Source: Guyanagaster necrorhizus (taxonomy: Eukaryota; Basidiomycota; Agaricomycetes; Agaricales; Physalacriaceae). From it: a stretch of DNA of 64,000 nt. Shown here piece after piece: positions 33,957 through 46,879 of this stretch. The position numbers and the translations under genes are program-made. Below the pieces are notes generated by a model that was given only the letters and a program-made list of their open reading frames with translations, was not told where the DNA came from and ran no database searches. Location: positions 1,006,928 to 1,070,927 of the forward strand of contig NW_025064882.1 in the NCBI RefSeq assembly GCF_019112545.1. Reading direction: 5' to 3'. How positions within the stretch are numbered: the first letter of the stretch is position 1; the number at the start of each line of letters is the position of its first letter.

Positions 33957-36148
33957 AAGACATGAAGGGAACAGACGACATTTGTCGCCTTCGCTGCAAC
34001 GAATGTTATTGTTTGGAATTAATAATGCATTTTACTAGTACGCATCTATCAACGAAGCACAGTTCATGTATCTCCACCTTGAAACCTTCCCGACCACATC
34101 AAGTAAGTCTTACCCTCTACCACGGACCTCGGTTCTGATGGCTGCGTTGTAGGGGACACATGCTCCATGGCCATGGAATCCAGCAGAAAAATTTATATGG
34201 GACCTTCGGTCCGAGCAAGGCACGCTTCCGCGACTCAGCTCTGACACGAACGAACTCATCACGCCGTTCGATGCAGGCGTTGTAATGCTTCCGTATCGTA
34301 CAGAAGTCACAGACTGTGGAAAGGTATATCCCCGTTCCCTCGATTGTTATGCTCGCCGTAGGCATTGGTGGGAACATATCGATCAATTCTCCCTCGCATG
34401 TCGGCTTCTGGCGGCCTATTGATGAGACATCATCAACCTTAATGTATGCAGCCCCAACGACGGTGCTCTCATGGTGCTCAGGGACAATGGCCGGCTGGTT
34501 GACATGTACTTCTTGACGAAATTGGCCGGGATGAGACCCGTACTTAGGTTCCGGTAGACTGGTACGGTGAGTAATATTCGCAAGAAAATTTCCTGTAAGG
34601 TTTCTAGTCATTTATCGTCACTTCTAGGTATGACCTCTACCCAACGAGAATAGTTCTACGAGCGCGGCTGTAAATGGGTCAAGGGGGAAACCGACCCCAA
34701 GGCCCAAAGACCTGATCTTGTGGGACTCGTCTCAGACCTAGCCAATTCCGACCGCTTGTCGACGGACGATGCACTACAATCACCATCCCTGCGGTGACCG
34801 CAGTCGTGCCTATACATGCACGAGTACTCGTGGTTCTGTTCAGAAGCCTGACTTACGTGGTTGACGCGTACAATGCAGATATTTCCATAGCTCCTGGGCT
34901 ATTGGACTCTAGAAGGCAATGAAAAAACTCAAGTCAATGCCTTTAAACTAGTATCGCGGGACCGTACCGTCTCCTCTCTGAAGTAATTAGCATCATAACA
35001 TTGATTTTCTTTCCTGAGACTTACGCTGCGTAGAACCTAACCAGCAGACGTAAAAAAACTCTCTAGGGCGTAGATCGGAATGTGTTCAAGGCAAAATCGA
35101 CATATGTTCCCGTTGATTTGGGATTTGGAACTGTCATTGCCAAGAAAAAAACACCCTTACCACTCTGTTGTCAAGTGTTTACTCACGCCGTAAACTGTTT
35201 TTACAGCTGAATTCTCAACAGGTACACAGGGACATAGTGCAAGAGAGATTATACTGAAAAGATGGCCCGGGATACTTGATTTGAAAGCGTCGTCTTGCTA
35301 GATGAGTGTATCATCCTTAACCCCCGATTCAGTATGGTCTCTTAAGCGAGCGAAGCAATAACTCACCGCCGTCAGACTTACACCCCAACTGGGGTGTTCA
35401 GCCTCTTTATCGTCATTACCAGGGCATCGCGGTAAGAACCGGTCCATTCAGATTACCTGTAAATCAGATAAGTCAGGATTATACATGCAGGAGACACGTT
35501 CACGTACATTTGCGTTCGCTTATCCGAAACCCCTGGCTCATTATTCGCAGCGCCGGTTAGAGGATACAGAGCTACAACTTTCTGCTCATGGGCTTACTCT
35601 GTAACTCGGCGTAAGGAAGATGCCGTACAAGAAAGAAAGAACTCACCGAGGGGAGCGACCATCCCTGGTCGAACAAAGAAAAGCGCTCCCCCCAGTCGAG
35701 GTATTATATACGAGACACTTTAGGGCAGGCGTACTGTTCACATGATGTCAATATCATTCAATGATTATGTTAAGTATTTGGTAAGTAATCGTACGCGTAC
35801 CAGCTCGTAAACATTACTCGTGGCTCTGTGTCATGATTAAGAGTTAAATAAGATGTACGCACTCGTACCATATTACTTAACTTCGCACTCCAGAAAAAAA
35901 CACGCCCCATCTATGCGTCCATCCACTATCAATGCGGTCCATCGACCCGCTGGCCAAGTCGCTCGCTTGCAACCCGTTTCCGGACTTGTCGTTGGCACGA
36001 TGCCTATGTAAGGCTGACATATGGATCCCCGCAGTACACAGGGCATAGAGATGCTACGTGGTAACTTAAAATTCCGCCGTCGACTCGGTTACATTCTGAA
36101 CCTTGAAGGCGCGGCTATTGGGCAAACGTAAGACTAAATGTCGTCCAT
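33957..36148. other. Gene-poor region
   Basis: About 2.2 kb without a convincing gene. A 164-codon open frame lies on the reverse strand at 34117-34611 (text such as STVCDFCTIRKHYNACIERR) but its composition and lack of neighbouring exons leave it doubtful. Between 34,640 and 36,148 no open frame of even 60 codons is present on either strand. No tRNA, clear repeat or transposon ends were seen. Confidence 0.5.
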
Positions 36149-36932
36149 TCATTGTGCCTCTAATTTCTTCGAACTAAGAGGGTCAATGAGAAGATGAATG
36201 TGACAAGGCATGCCAGGACGAACTGTGGTACCCTCGGGCAAGGGAAGCGTTCTTTGGTAATTCTTTTCTATCTTTTCTATCACAACACGACCTTCTTCGT
36301 CTTCCGTTTCATTGACAGTGACAGAGAACCACGATACCATAAGACGATGGCTCTGGAAAGTAACATTTATGTTCTCCTTGGCAACATCGCGCATGTCGAA
36401 GAATGCAATAAGTATCTTCCCGTCACTCGACTCGCGGAAGGAAGTTCTGAGGTGGTTACAGAAGTCAGTAATGACAAGGAGCCGAGCAAGAGGCGACGTA
36501 CAAGGATTTGGTCCTCTTCACCGACTTGTGAATTGGAGGCCGGGGTGGATCGGATACTTCGGGACTTTGCTGGGAGAATTCGACTTCCTCGAGCGACTTG
36601 ACTTTAGACTTATCCTTTGCCATCTGCGTCTGCTTCTTCTGTCTCAACGATCCCCACAGCTCGTCCAATCCCTGATCCTCCACTAATGGCACCGAGGAAT
36701 CATCCGAGAACGAGAATTCTCCCTGCATAACATTCGCTTCGGATGGTTGCTGCGATTGAGAATGAGACAAGGAGTGGGATGTCCCAGACGAATGGGCGTA
36801 GTAATTGTAACGCGGCGCATTAACACGATCTGCGGGGGATGGCGGTACGGTGATGCGAGTGGGCGAGTCCACTGGGGAGAAGTCGTCACCACGTCCGCTT
36901 TCTCCTCTACGACTCTGGCGATAGTCCGACAT
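36149..36932 (-). CDS. HSP20 / alpha-crystallin-like protein
   Basis: Two exons (reverse strand) 36502-36932 and 36149-36446 sum to 729 nt (242 residues). Residues 1-140 are Ser/Pro-rich and disordered (SDYRQSRRGESGRGDDFSPV.., HSLSHSQSQQPSEA). The C-terminal ~95 residues read as an alpha-crystallin-like beta-sandwich: GKILIAFFDMRDVAKENINV, HRLMVSWFSVTVNETE, RTLPLPEGTTVRPG. The phrase with leucines and PLPEG corresponds to the usual RTFPLP-VD strand of small heat shock proteins. A long N-terminal arm is normal for this family, but the C-terminal I-x-I motif is not obvious. A chaperone or adaptor role is likely. Confidence 0.75.
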
Positions 36933-39413
36933 TAAGAAATGAGAGGATGAATGCTGGCTGCTCGACCTTCCCAGGCAAGATAGAAACGGTCCGAGATGAA
37001 TATTAATGATTTATAGACACCTGACGGACTTCTCGCCAAGTTAGGAACCAAATGCAGGCGTTACGTGCGCCTCGAATGTGCTGTGTGCTGGCGACGGTCG
37101 GGAGAGCAACAGTGGAATGTCTGTCAAAACGAAAACAGGCAGTCAACGGGTCGCTATGCAGGCTTAAATAGCGTTCAAGAGGAACCAAACGTACCCGGGT
37201 GCCTCGTGTTAGCAGCGAGGCAAGTGCAGGGAATAGAAAAAGTCATGAAATCGTTGGAAAAGGAAAGATGATGCCGAAGGTATGATTGTCGCTTATGTCA
37301 GCTTACCCACTTCCTTCGGGATTTTTCAGTTTTCTCCGAAGTTTCCCTCGTAGGACTCATTCCCGATTTCTTCCTTCCTTTCTTTTATACGAAAATAAAT
37401 ACAGAGAGTCCGTATTTTGTCTCCGAGTGCGGTGAGAGCGGCGAGAAGCTAATGTATGTCTGTTTCAACTACCAGGTAAGCGTAAGCGTAAGCATATCCG
37501 GCCCTTTACTATCTCTCAACTCAAGTTCACAGAGCGCCGGCGAGCGGAAGTTGCCTTGCGTGACTTATCTATTCGTATCTATGCAGGGCTAATACCCTCT
37601 AATGCAGCATTCTTCCAGCTAAGATAAATATGGGCCATCGACGATCCATGCATAAAGGTTGACCACCGTTAATGTCGACGACGCCATCCGATGCCCGTCG
37701 ATTTCACACCTTTTTTTCTTTCTTCTTTGGAAGGGCAAAGGACCACGAGCGCTGCACTCCTCACCTCCTTCAGAGACACGGCGTCTGTGTTTCACACCAA
37801 CCATAGCATCCCGGAACTCACACTTGCATGCGTTAAACAAAGTTTTAGCTTTGCAGATACCTGACCGACGCGGGAGTCTCCATCCGCAACCGATAGAAGC
37901 CAGGCTTCTCGGTCCTCATCTTCCTTCTGGAATACATCATCGAGATGAAATTGCCATTGAGTCGCCTCACGATAGCCACGCGTTGGATACTCCACGCCTG
38001 GACAAGAAGAGGTGCTTCAATGCCTTTTCAGCTCGAGTCATCCAAAGAAGTATCGCCAGGTGTTAAAGTAGGTGATGGATACGGCCGAGAAGATATCGAT
38101 ATGACAGCCGAAGGATGTTTTGCCTGGATTTGGGGAGGCTCATAATTCCTACGGCTGGGTCCACGAACTTCGTGGCGGCCAGATCTCGCCCTGGAATTTG
38201 GTGCATATTGCTGGAGATTGTGTATTTTGTGTCGTTCGAAAGCTGACAATTAATTACGCTTTTTACGGTATCTGAGGTATGTTATTCGACCAGTTTCCGA
38301 GGCCTGCTGTTCACGCCCTTCCAACGCATCGCAGCCTACGTGTTTTTTCGCGTCGCCTTGCTGATGTAATAACGCATTGAGGGCGTGGATATTGAAGGTG
38401 CCTTGCATCCGGATATCTTCAGGGTAATGCCTAGTCGCCACTCACGTACCGGGTGCATGTGCAATCCGCCAGACATTCCAGCCTTGTTATCATTAATGCG
38501 GGTGATTCTATGATGACTCAACGTAAGTATGCGTGTCAGATTTCGTTATTCATTTATGTCGATGTCAGATCTTAAAATATAGGGTCCAGCGACACCATTC
38601 TAGACTCGAACTAGTCTGACGAGGTCGTGTAGTTGCTACTGAAGGGATGAGGGACGGAATAATAACACCTTTTCAGTGCCAGGCTGGCTGTCGAGCCTAA
38701 CACTATTCGGAATATGTCTGAACTCGTGACGGCGGATAGTCAGAACCGAGCGATGTTTCATTCCATCTGTGCTGAGTGACCGAGGTACATTTCCATTGCA
38801 CGAGGCTTATAGGTTCCACCAAGTTCTACGCCGCCGTTCGTCCGCGTAAAAGTCCTATAAGTGCTTTCTTTTTATAACAGCAGTTCGGATACAAGCGTCG
38901 ACTGCGTTCCCGGAACCTAGTCAGAGGCAGGCCAAAGAAATGCGCATCTATTCTGGACGTACTATCGATGCAAGGCGTCTAACATCACATAGGCGGCTGG
39001 CAAGTATATTAAGGAACTGCTGGCCCACGATCAAGAATGACTTGATGTATTAACCCGATGTTATGATCAAAGAAGGACAGAGAAGAGTCCGGGCTCTTGA
39101 GTCTTGGTAATGTACCGAAATTGCACGTGTATGCGCTCAGCTGTTGACAATGTTTACTTTAAAACCAAGTCTCTACACGTTTCTTTCGAAAAAATTATAT
39201 ATCTTGTGCCTGATCCTAGGTGGTCCTGCAGTTAACGATGCCCGACGACCCCATTTTCCGCAGCTAGGCACATTGTCTCGCGTCGAAAGGTCGGCAAATA
39301 CCTGGGTGGAGTTATGAGCGCGAATCTCAACCAAAGTACATGAATGAATGGTGCGCCTCGTAGTTCTTAATCATACAACGCAAAACGAAGTAAGATTGCT
39401 TTCGTAAGTGCGC
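36933..39413. other. Mostly non-coding region with weak coding hints
   Basis: About 2.5 kb. Open stretches of 60-135 codons occur on both strands around 37619-38520, for example reverse-strand 38028-38249 (text PPQIQAKHPSAVISISSRPY) and 37792-37995 (REATQWQFHLDDVFQKEDED), which might be exons of one unrecognised gene. Introns that would join them are either too short (24 bp) or lack consensus. 38,530-39,400 shows nothing coding. Confidence 0.35.
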
Positions 39414-42201
39414 CTAGCTCTCCCTTGCGTTCTCGTCATGAGACACCTTGCCAGCTTTACCATGCTTCTGGTCGACACTTCCAACAATTAAGCCAAAGCG
39501 TCTATGGATGTCTTCAAGACGGTGGAGATCCTCTGAGGCCAAGCTGGTGATATTACCGAACAATTCTTCCATTTCTTCTAAACTTACTCCCTTTGTTTCC
39601 GGGACCCAAGTTGACACTCTCGATAATACAAATTCTTCCAGGTAGGAAGCCGAACGTACCAGACACATAATGAAGCAGCCTCCTAGAAATGTGAAAATCT
39701 ACGCCACGATTCAGCATCATCGTCAGGTCATGAAACCTTGAAACCCACTCCGAAGAAAATGAAAGTTCCGTATCCAAGGTGTTGAAACATCGATGGCGTT
39801 ACCTGACCAACTAAGATATATAAGCATTTCAAAATGAAAACTATGACCCTCGCTCTCTACTTATGAAGTGGTTCATCTGAGAAAAAAGTATTCATCAGGA
39901 AATTTGTGGAATGTATGAGGAGACAGCAATAGATTTGCCTTTGCTTCGAATACTCAGAGGGAGTATCTCAGAGGTGATAATCCAACTGCAAGGACCCCAG
40001 CTGTAACTGAAGCCTGCCATCATCGTTGAGGGAAAGCAATGGAGCGACGGACACGACATACATACCCATGACGAAAATCCAAACGAAGGCGCAAGCTACC
40101 CATCCAGCAGCTGAATCAGCAATGAAAGTTTGTAAGTAAGTTTATCATTATCCAAATATGTCTACCTATATGGCTAAACAAGAAACACGTCAGTCTGAGT
40201 TGGTCTTGTACAGAAATCCCCGCACCTCTGCCAGCTATCGTGGAATATACTAGTCAAGATGGCGATGACAAAGTGGCATCTAGAGAATAGTATGGTGAGT
40301 TTATAATGCAAAATACCTCGCCCGATAAAATTACCAAACTCACGTAGCCATAAAAAAAGCCCCAGAGACGAGAACCGGCCTCCGTCCCAGCTGATCAATG
40401 AACAAGACAGCTGGAATCGTTGCCGAAAACATACTGCGTTGAAGCCGATGTCAGCAAGGATGAAACGATCACATCTGACTCGTGTCTTACACAATACCAA
40501 CAACACCTGTTGCGAGAAGAGATAACGTATTCCCGGTTAGACCTAGAGATTTGAAGACGCTAGGCGCGTAATACAAAACAGCGTTGACCCCGGTCCATTG
40601 TTGAAAGAACATGATTCTAGAGCAGCGTTGATTCGTGAAAGGATTGATGATCAGTTAGTAATAGCATCGCTTACAGTGAGCCGACAGCGACACGCCAAAG
40701 TAAATCTTGCCATGACTTAGAATTAACATTATGAACAATATAGAACTCACTCCGATCAAGAATCAACATTAAATAGCCATATACTCCTAGTCTGAATTGG
40801 GATGCGAATGACGGATCCTGATATTGGGGGAACTTTGCTTCAGAACTCTCTTTCTCGAATACGTATTGTGCTTTAATTTCGCTATAATGGACCAGATTCT
40901 ATCAGTGCGAATCGGTCAAAGTGCGGTGTCGGTACACTTACAGGAACTTGATACGTACCAGGTCATCGTCCCGGGGAAGTGCTCGGACATTGCTGAGTAC
41001 CGTAAGGGCTTCATCATCTCGTCTTTGGTTGATCAGCCATCTAGGTGAGAATGGCATGAAAATAATTCCGCAACCTAGGATGATCGCAGGCACTAGTTGA
41101 AGCGCAAGTGGAATTCGCTAGGCTGCTTCACCCTGTCCTTTACCGGTGCCGCCGATGTGATTTGTCCCATAATCGATCCAGAGGGAGATCATAACTCCAA
41201 ACGTGATGGCCAATTGTTGAAGCGCTACCAAGCTTCCCCGTACTTCTGGAGGCGCAAGCTACATTGACTTGAGGTTTTTCCAATTAAGACAGCTCGAAGC
41301 AATGCTGACCTCGGCATTGTAGAGTGGAACTGCCATGCTGATAGAACCAAGGCCAAGGCCGGCTACAAATCTGCCACCATAAATAGAGGAGGGGTCTTTG
41401 GCCGCCGCCTGAACGATAACCGCCATACAAAACACGACGACCGCTAGAAAAACAGACTCATCAATATTGAAACTTCCTTGGGGTAGGAAGAAATATGCAC
41501 CCAGAAAGATGGCGTGTTTGTGGGATAACTTGTCAGCCAGATAACCTAGAAAGTAATTGATTTTGTTTTGCTGACGAGCTGCTCTTCACTTACCTGACGC
41601 CAGAACACCGAACCAAGCTCCCAACTCGAGTATAGCGACCAGCCATCCTTTTTTCGCTGAATCTGAAACAGCAGAGCCCATCCTAGAGTCAGATACAGTG
41701 ATACACATATCGACAAAAGGGTCCAGTGACGCACTGCTGACGGAAGCTATACATTCTGGATGTCGTTGAATCGAATTCGTGCGTATCTTTTTTTTTTTTT
41801 TTTTCAAAGGCAACGCTTACCCAAGTACTCCAGAAAAGACACCCTGAGGAATATCAGCTCGGCTTTCATATTAAAAAGAAGACTCAGCACTTGATTATAT
41901 CCTATAATTGGGGTCCATCGTTAGCCAGGTAACATTGACTTGGGCTGCTTACGAACCATAAAGCCTATTGGGAGAGGTAAACGAAGACAGGGGATGAGGA
42001 AAAGAGCATCTCACAGTCCTCCCTGAGAAGCAAAGACTGCAATAGAAAATACTTTACGATTGCGCACAAGCCCGACCTGTTAGTACGAATAAGTGAGGTG
42101 ATCAAGAAAGAGACAAAGACACACACCCATCCGGAAGCTCCAGCTAGTGCCTTGCGACGATGTGCAGAGAATGGCAAATCTCCAGTTGAACTGCCAGCCA
42201 T
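39414..42201 (-). CDS. MFS sugar transporter with micro-exons
   Basis: Reverse-strand gene from the ATG at 42201 ([17 protein letters not shown]) to the stop at 39414. The 5' exons are 42127-42201, 42015-42076, 41957-41964 (8 nt), 41891-41901 (11 nt), 41821-41843 (23 nt), 41707-41733 (27 nt) and 41594-41682; all phases agree. They spell [17 protein letters not shown], then [20 protein letters not shown]. Further landmarks are [57 protein letters not shown] and, near the end, [17 protein letters not shown]. These are hallmarks of the fungal sugar porter family with 12 membrane helices, carrying hexose or related sugars by proton symport across the plasma membrane. A run of 18 A/T bases lies in the intron at 41789-41806. 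It shares a 434-bp promoter region with the metacaspase gene. Confidence 0.9.
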
Positions 42202-42635
42202 GTCGGAAAGAGCAGAAGTACTACTAGTAGTCAAGAAGAATGTAACTGCCTCTGTGAGAATTTCTCGGCAGTTACAACGATCCGGAAGGAATAATTGCGT
42301 GGGTATGCAACCACGAGGTTCGGGATGAGTCTTTCTCACCGTATCGTGTCCAAAACGTTGGTGATACATAGATACGTTAACATTAAGAGGGTGCAGCATT
42401 CCACCGTTCAAGAATGAAAAGGTTCAAAGATCGAGAAGTCCAGGACGTTCAAGTATGCCTCCCGATATCAAGATCTGCAGCATACCTTTCTCCGAGGATC
42501 CATGATGGCTTTGAATTTGAAATATCGTGCAATGGTGGCGGTGCTGTGATGCTGTGCCGCTGTGCTGTTACTTCGGTCGGCTGCCTTATATAAATGACAA
42601 CCCCTCCTTCCGCTTTTTGACTTTCTTGTACAGAT
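42202..42635. promoter_or_regulatory. Divergent promoter region of sugar transporter and metacaspase
   Basis: 434 bp between starts, including the TATATAA-like sequence near 42588-42594 about 45 bp before the metacaspase ATG. A 5' UTR intron of the transporter could lie near 42435-42490. Confidence 0.4.
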
Positions 42636-45023
42636 ATGTGGAACAACCAAGGCCCTCCAAGGCAAGGTCCTTTGCTCTTCAACGTCGTCAGTACTGAACG
42701 AATAGGCTCTCAGCTTTCCCAGCCCGTACGCAAGTTTGTTCATTGCTCGAGGAGCTTGGCCTTACAGACAGATTCGACAGACAAGGTGGATATAACCCCA
42801 GCTACGCACCGTCCTATGGACCTCCTCCAGGGCCTCCTCCTCATGGGTATGTGGTCTCCATTTACCTGTTGATTGCAGGCTCATTTCCATGGCGAAGATA
42901 TGGACCTCCGCCGGGACCTCCCCCTCCAGGGTATGTTCTTTTCGCCAAGTATTGGCAGAGCCTGAGGCCTGTATAGATTCCCAGGTGCTACCGGGTTAGC
43001 CTCACCCTTATTCTCGACTGTCTCCAATCAAAGCTCACTACGCTTGTCACCAGATATGGCGGGCCCCCACCACCTCCCCCTCCTCTTCAATCGTAAGATG
43101 TTCTGCAGCATCCAAGGCAGGAGCTACCTTATGTCATCATTCAGCTACTCCGTGCCCTCTGGCCCTCCTCCTGTAGACAGAGGAACGTATCCGGGGCAGC
43201 AATACCATCATAACCACCAGCAACAACAGCCCAATGGTTATGCTCCACCCAGTTAGCGTCTTCCTTTTCACATTTAACTCGCATGGCTAACGATTTGGAA
43301 GGCGGCCCTCCGCCTAGGCCCTCGATGCAGCAACAGAACTATGGAGCGCAGTATCAAGGTTCCAACTATCCCGTTCAGCAGCCATACTTCCAGTATTCTC
43401 AATGCACGGGAAAGAAAAAGGCTCTGTGTGTCAGTGTTTTCACATCATCTAATATACATCTTCCTAACCCATAATCTAGATTGGTATCAACTATATCGGG
43501 CAGAACGGAGAGCTTCGTGGATGTATCAACGATGCGCAGAACATCCAGCGCTTCCTCATTAGTATGTATAACGGTCAAATTCGGATCTTTTTGCTCACCG
43601 TTCTGCCAGGGACGTTCGGCTATAAGCAAGACGATATCGTTATGTTGACTGATGACTCGCGCAATCCTCGTCAAATTCCTACCAGGGATAACATTGTCCG
43701 TCCGTCTTGATTAGCTGTTACTATAACTGATGTCGTATGTAGTTACGCGCGATGCAGTGGCTTGTCGCCGGGGCACAGCCCAACGATTCTCTTTTCTTCC
43801 ACTGTGAGTCAACTGCCTACATCTTCATTTTTGCTTTATATATATATTCTATAGATTCTGGACATGGCGGTCAAACTAAAGACTTAGATGGTGACGAAGC
43901 TGATGGATACGATGAGGGTCAGCATATACATGTTGTATCTTATATCACTCACGTCCCTGTGATACAGTTATCTATCCAGCAAGTTCATATTCTTCTGATA
44001 TCTACGCATCGCTCACGACTTACCAGGTTGACCATCAACGAAATGGACATATCGTTGACGATGTAAGTTGCCACCGACTAGCATTTCAATGAATCTTATC
44101 TAGCTATAGCTAATGCACCAAATTATGGTTAAACCATTACCGGCCGGATGCCGCCTTACCGCTATTTTCGATGTAAGCTTCATCACAGTCTGACTACGGA
44201 CTCCGGCTAACCTTTTTTGTACCAGTCTTGCCACTCAGGGTCGGCACTTGGTAATTCATGCTGTCTTTCCCCTGTACTTGAATTTACGTTGCCTACACCA
44301 CTCAGATCTTCCTTACGTCGTACGTTTCATCACTGTTGTATACTAGCAGATTGACCGACCCCTTCATTGTAGTACTCGACTGAAGGTAAAATCAAAGAGC
44401 CCAACATAGCCGCTGAAGCTGGCCAAGGACTCCTATCTGCCGTGGGCTCTTACGCACGCGGCGACATGGGAGGCGTTCTCAAGTCTGCCATGGGCCTTGT
44501 CAAAACAGCATCAGGCGGTGGTCAAAAAGCAGAAAAGTATGCGCGTGCTACCAGAACCAGTCCTGCTGACGTGGTACGTATCCTCATCTTTCGTGGTATA
44601 CTATTTATTGCTAAACAATATCCAGATTTCATGGAGTGGTTGCAAGGACTCCCAGACCAGCGCAGATACACAGGAGGCTGGGAATGCTACCGGTGCCATG
44701 AGCTACGTAAGTAGTCTTTCTGTCTGAAGTTGGTACATATTCTCACATGCCTCGAAACACAGGCTTTCATGGTGACGCTAGGTGAGTTGCCTTTCTTTTT
44801 CTAGTGTATGACTGATTTACGTACGTACTTAGGGCAAAACCCTCAACAAAGCTATCAGCAACTTCTCAATAATCTTCGCGATGTTCTTCGGAGGAAATAT
44901 AGTCAGAAGCCTCAGGTGGGTGCCATCAACATTCCACCGTGCACAAGTGCTTAATCAACATTTGCATACATCAAGCTGTCGAGCTCCCACCCCATGGACA
45001 CCAACCTTATGTTCTTGTGCTAA
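42636..45023 (+). CDS. Type I metacaspase with Pro/Gly/Tyr/Gln-rich prodomain
   Basis: Many short exons from the ATG at 42636 (exon 1: 42636-42666) to the stop at 45021-45023. The prodomain is repetitive ([20 protein letters not shown], then [11 protein letters not shown] blocks, then Gln/His-rich), as usual in fungal metacaspases. The catalytic p20 part shows [49 protein letters not shown] (catalytic His) and [13 protein letters not shown] (nucleophilic Cys). The His motif is split by an intron near 43805-43855 and the Cys motif by one near 44172-44222. The C-terminus ends [17 protein letters not shown]. The enzyme cuts after Arg or Lys and acts in stress, protein-aggregate clearance and cell death. 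Confidence 0.9.
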
Positions 45024-45185
45024 GCGATATTTTGAATTGTAATAATATCTATTATTAGCCCGTTAGGAGCGTCATGTCAAAAGTCCTTCCAGACCTCGGT
45101 ACAGTATGTGCTGAATGCCGTAAGATATAATGAGATAGAAGTTTATTAATTATACAAAGATGAAAGTATGATTACATGGATATTA

Positions 45186-46697
45186 CTAAGAGCCACACGA
45201 GACACTGACGATTTGGCCTCTCCCCCGATCGCCAAAGGGAATGATGGAGCGGGTCATGACGTCGTCAATGTCTCTCTCCAGCTCGGTGAAGTCGACATGG
45301 CTATTTTTACCGCCAAGGACCAACGCCGTCAGTCGTTTCCCGTAAACCTGTATAAATGTAAGCTGGTACAGATACTGAAGCGAGATACTCACGCAACCCG
45401 AATCTATGCCGATTGTCCAGCGCTTGACATCCAGCCCCCGAGAAGCAGCATGCCCATAGATGACTGTTGCTGGCTGGCAGGGTAAAGCCTTTGTAGTGTG
45501 GATGTTCTGTTCGAATCCTTCACACATGGCCACGTCTTTGTTGTACAATTCAGACCAGGGTGTACCATCTTTGCCTCTGTAAAAAAAAACAAGACATTAA
45601 ATATATGCAGATACCCGTGGATATACGCATACCTGGTAACTTCCATATTCTTGACGCCTCTTATGTTGAGGGTTACCCATGGGTCCAAATTCTGGGGGAC
45701 CTCCGTGAGAACAGCAAGTTCTTGCAGACGTCTAAGGATGTCAGTGTCCGGCGGGGGGCCTGGGGATATGACAGGCACCCGAGCCAATGGTTGGTTTTTG
45801 TACGAGGGTTCATAGTGCGGATCGGACGCAAGGATGCCAGCATGAGCAAGATAGGCATGTGCGAAAGGCGCATGCAGCTTCAGCGGCCGAGAAACCATGT
45901 ACTCAAACTCCTTGTCGCTCATAGTATGAGCAATTTCAAAGTGATCACCAAACAGCTTCCAACCATCAGGGATCTTCTTCCACCAGTTGCTGTTGGCCTT
46001 ATCGAGTTTCGTCTGTTTCTCTACCCAATCTTCGATGTCAATCTCTCCATGGTATTGGGCTTTATTCCATTTGTCTCGGGTCTCTCGGAGGAACTGGCTG
46101 CCGCCGCGCAGAGAGTGTATCCAGTTTAGCCAAGAACGCCATTCAATGACCTTTTGATCATGGTTTCCGCGGACGGCGGTGATATTGTTAGACGCCATGT
46201 AGGACAGGACTTCGGTGGAGCCAGTATGCGGTCCCTTAGTGACAATATCGCCAACACTGATGAGGACATCCGAAGACGGCTCATAGGATAACTTGGCAAG
46301 GAGTGCTCTACAGGGACGGAATCAGCATTTCTCAGCGCAAAATCACACAAGCATACTGTAAATGATCGAACATGCCGTGTATGTCGCCTACGATGATAAC
46401 GCGACGGGTTGGGTCATCTGGAGCGCATGTGTTAACAACGCTCCATGAGTTAAAATGCCTTGTACCTATTGGAAAATCATGGGCATTGAGTGTATCCAAC
46501 TGCCTGTATAGACTGAAATCTGGGAATTCTTCCCCAATAAACTTAGTCTTACAATCGACGTGAAACGCAACGTACTCACTGTTCTTCGAACTGGTTAGGA
46601 ATAACTCTCCAACTTCGTTATGGATACCTGAGATAAGGATATAGATAATGAAGGCAAAGACTGTGGAGTAGGCCGCCACGAGACGAAAGGATGGCAT
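45186..46697 (-). CDS. PPN2-like membrane-anchored metallophosphatase (ApaH/PPP type)
   Basis: Reverse-strand gene from the ATG at 46697 (MPSFRLVAAYSTVFAFII) to the stop at 45186, with several introns. One N-terminal signal-anchor helix is followed by a lumenal metallophosphoesterase domain with VIIVGDIHGMFDHL, VLISVGDIVTKGPHTGS, AVRGNHDQKV, AYLAHAGIL and TVIYGHAASRGLDV, the five metal- and phosphate-binding blocks. The closest known architecture is yeast Ppn2, a vacuolar zinc-dependent endopolyphosphatase, so a role in polyphosphate breakdown is likely but not proven. It is divergent from the SRS2-like gene, 182 bp between starts. Confidence 0.85.
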
Positions 46698-46879
46698 GGG
46701 AGATGGAGGAAAGGAGAGGACCGACGGAACGTGTGTGCGGTGAGGCGTATCTGATAAGATTTGAATCAAACCCGCTTGATCATCTAAGCTTCCTTTTTAA
46801 GTTGCAAACATCTGACACCCACGTGATATTGTGACGCGACTTGAATTATTTTGTCGCGTTTTCCTTGTCTGCCACCAGC

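Noticed and set aside
34117..34611. 164-codon reverse-strand frame
   Set aside because: Protein-like in parts, but with no family, no partner exons and no clear start context; kept only as a note in the gene-poor region.
38250..38521. Two-exon gene joined by a 24-bp intron near 38250
   Set aside because: The intron would be shorter than the usual minimum of about 40 bp for such fungi.
41789..41806. 18-base homopolymer as a retroposon tail
   Set aside because: It lies within a short intron of the sugar transporter without target duplications or an inserted gene body.
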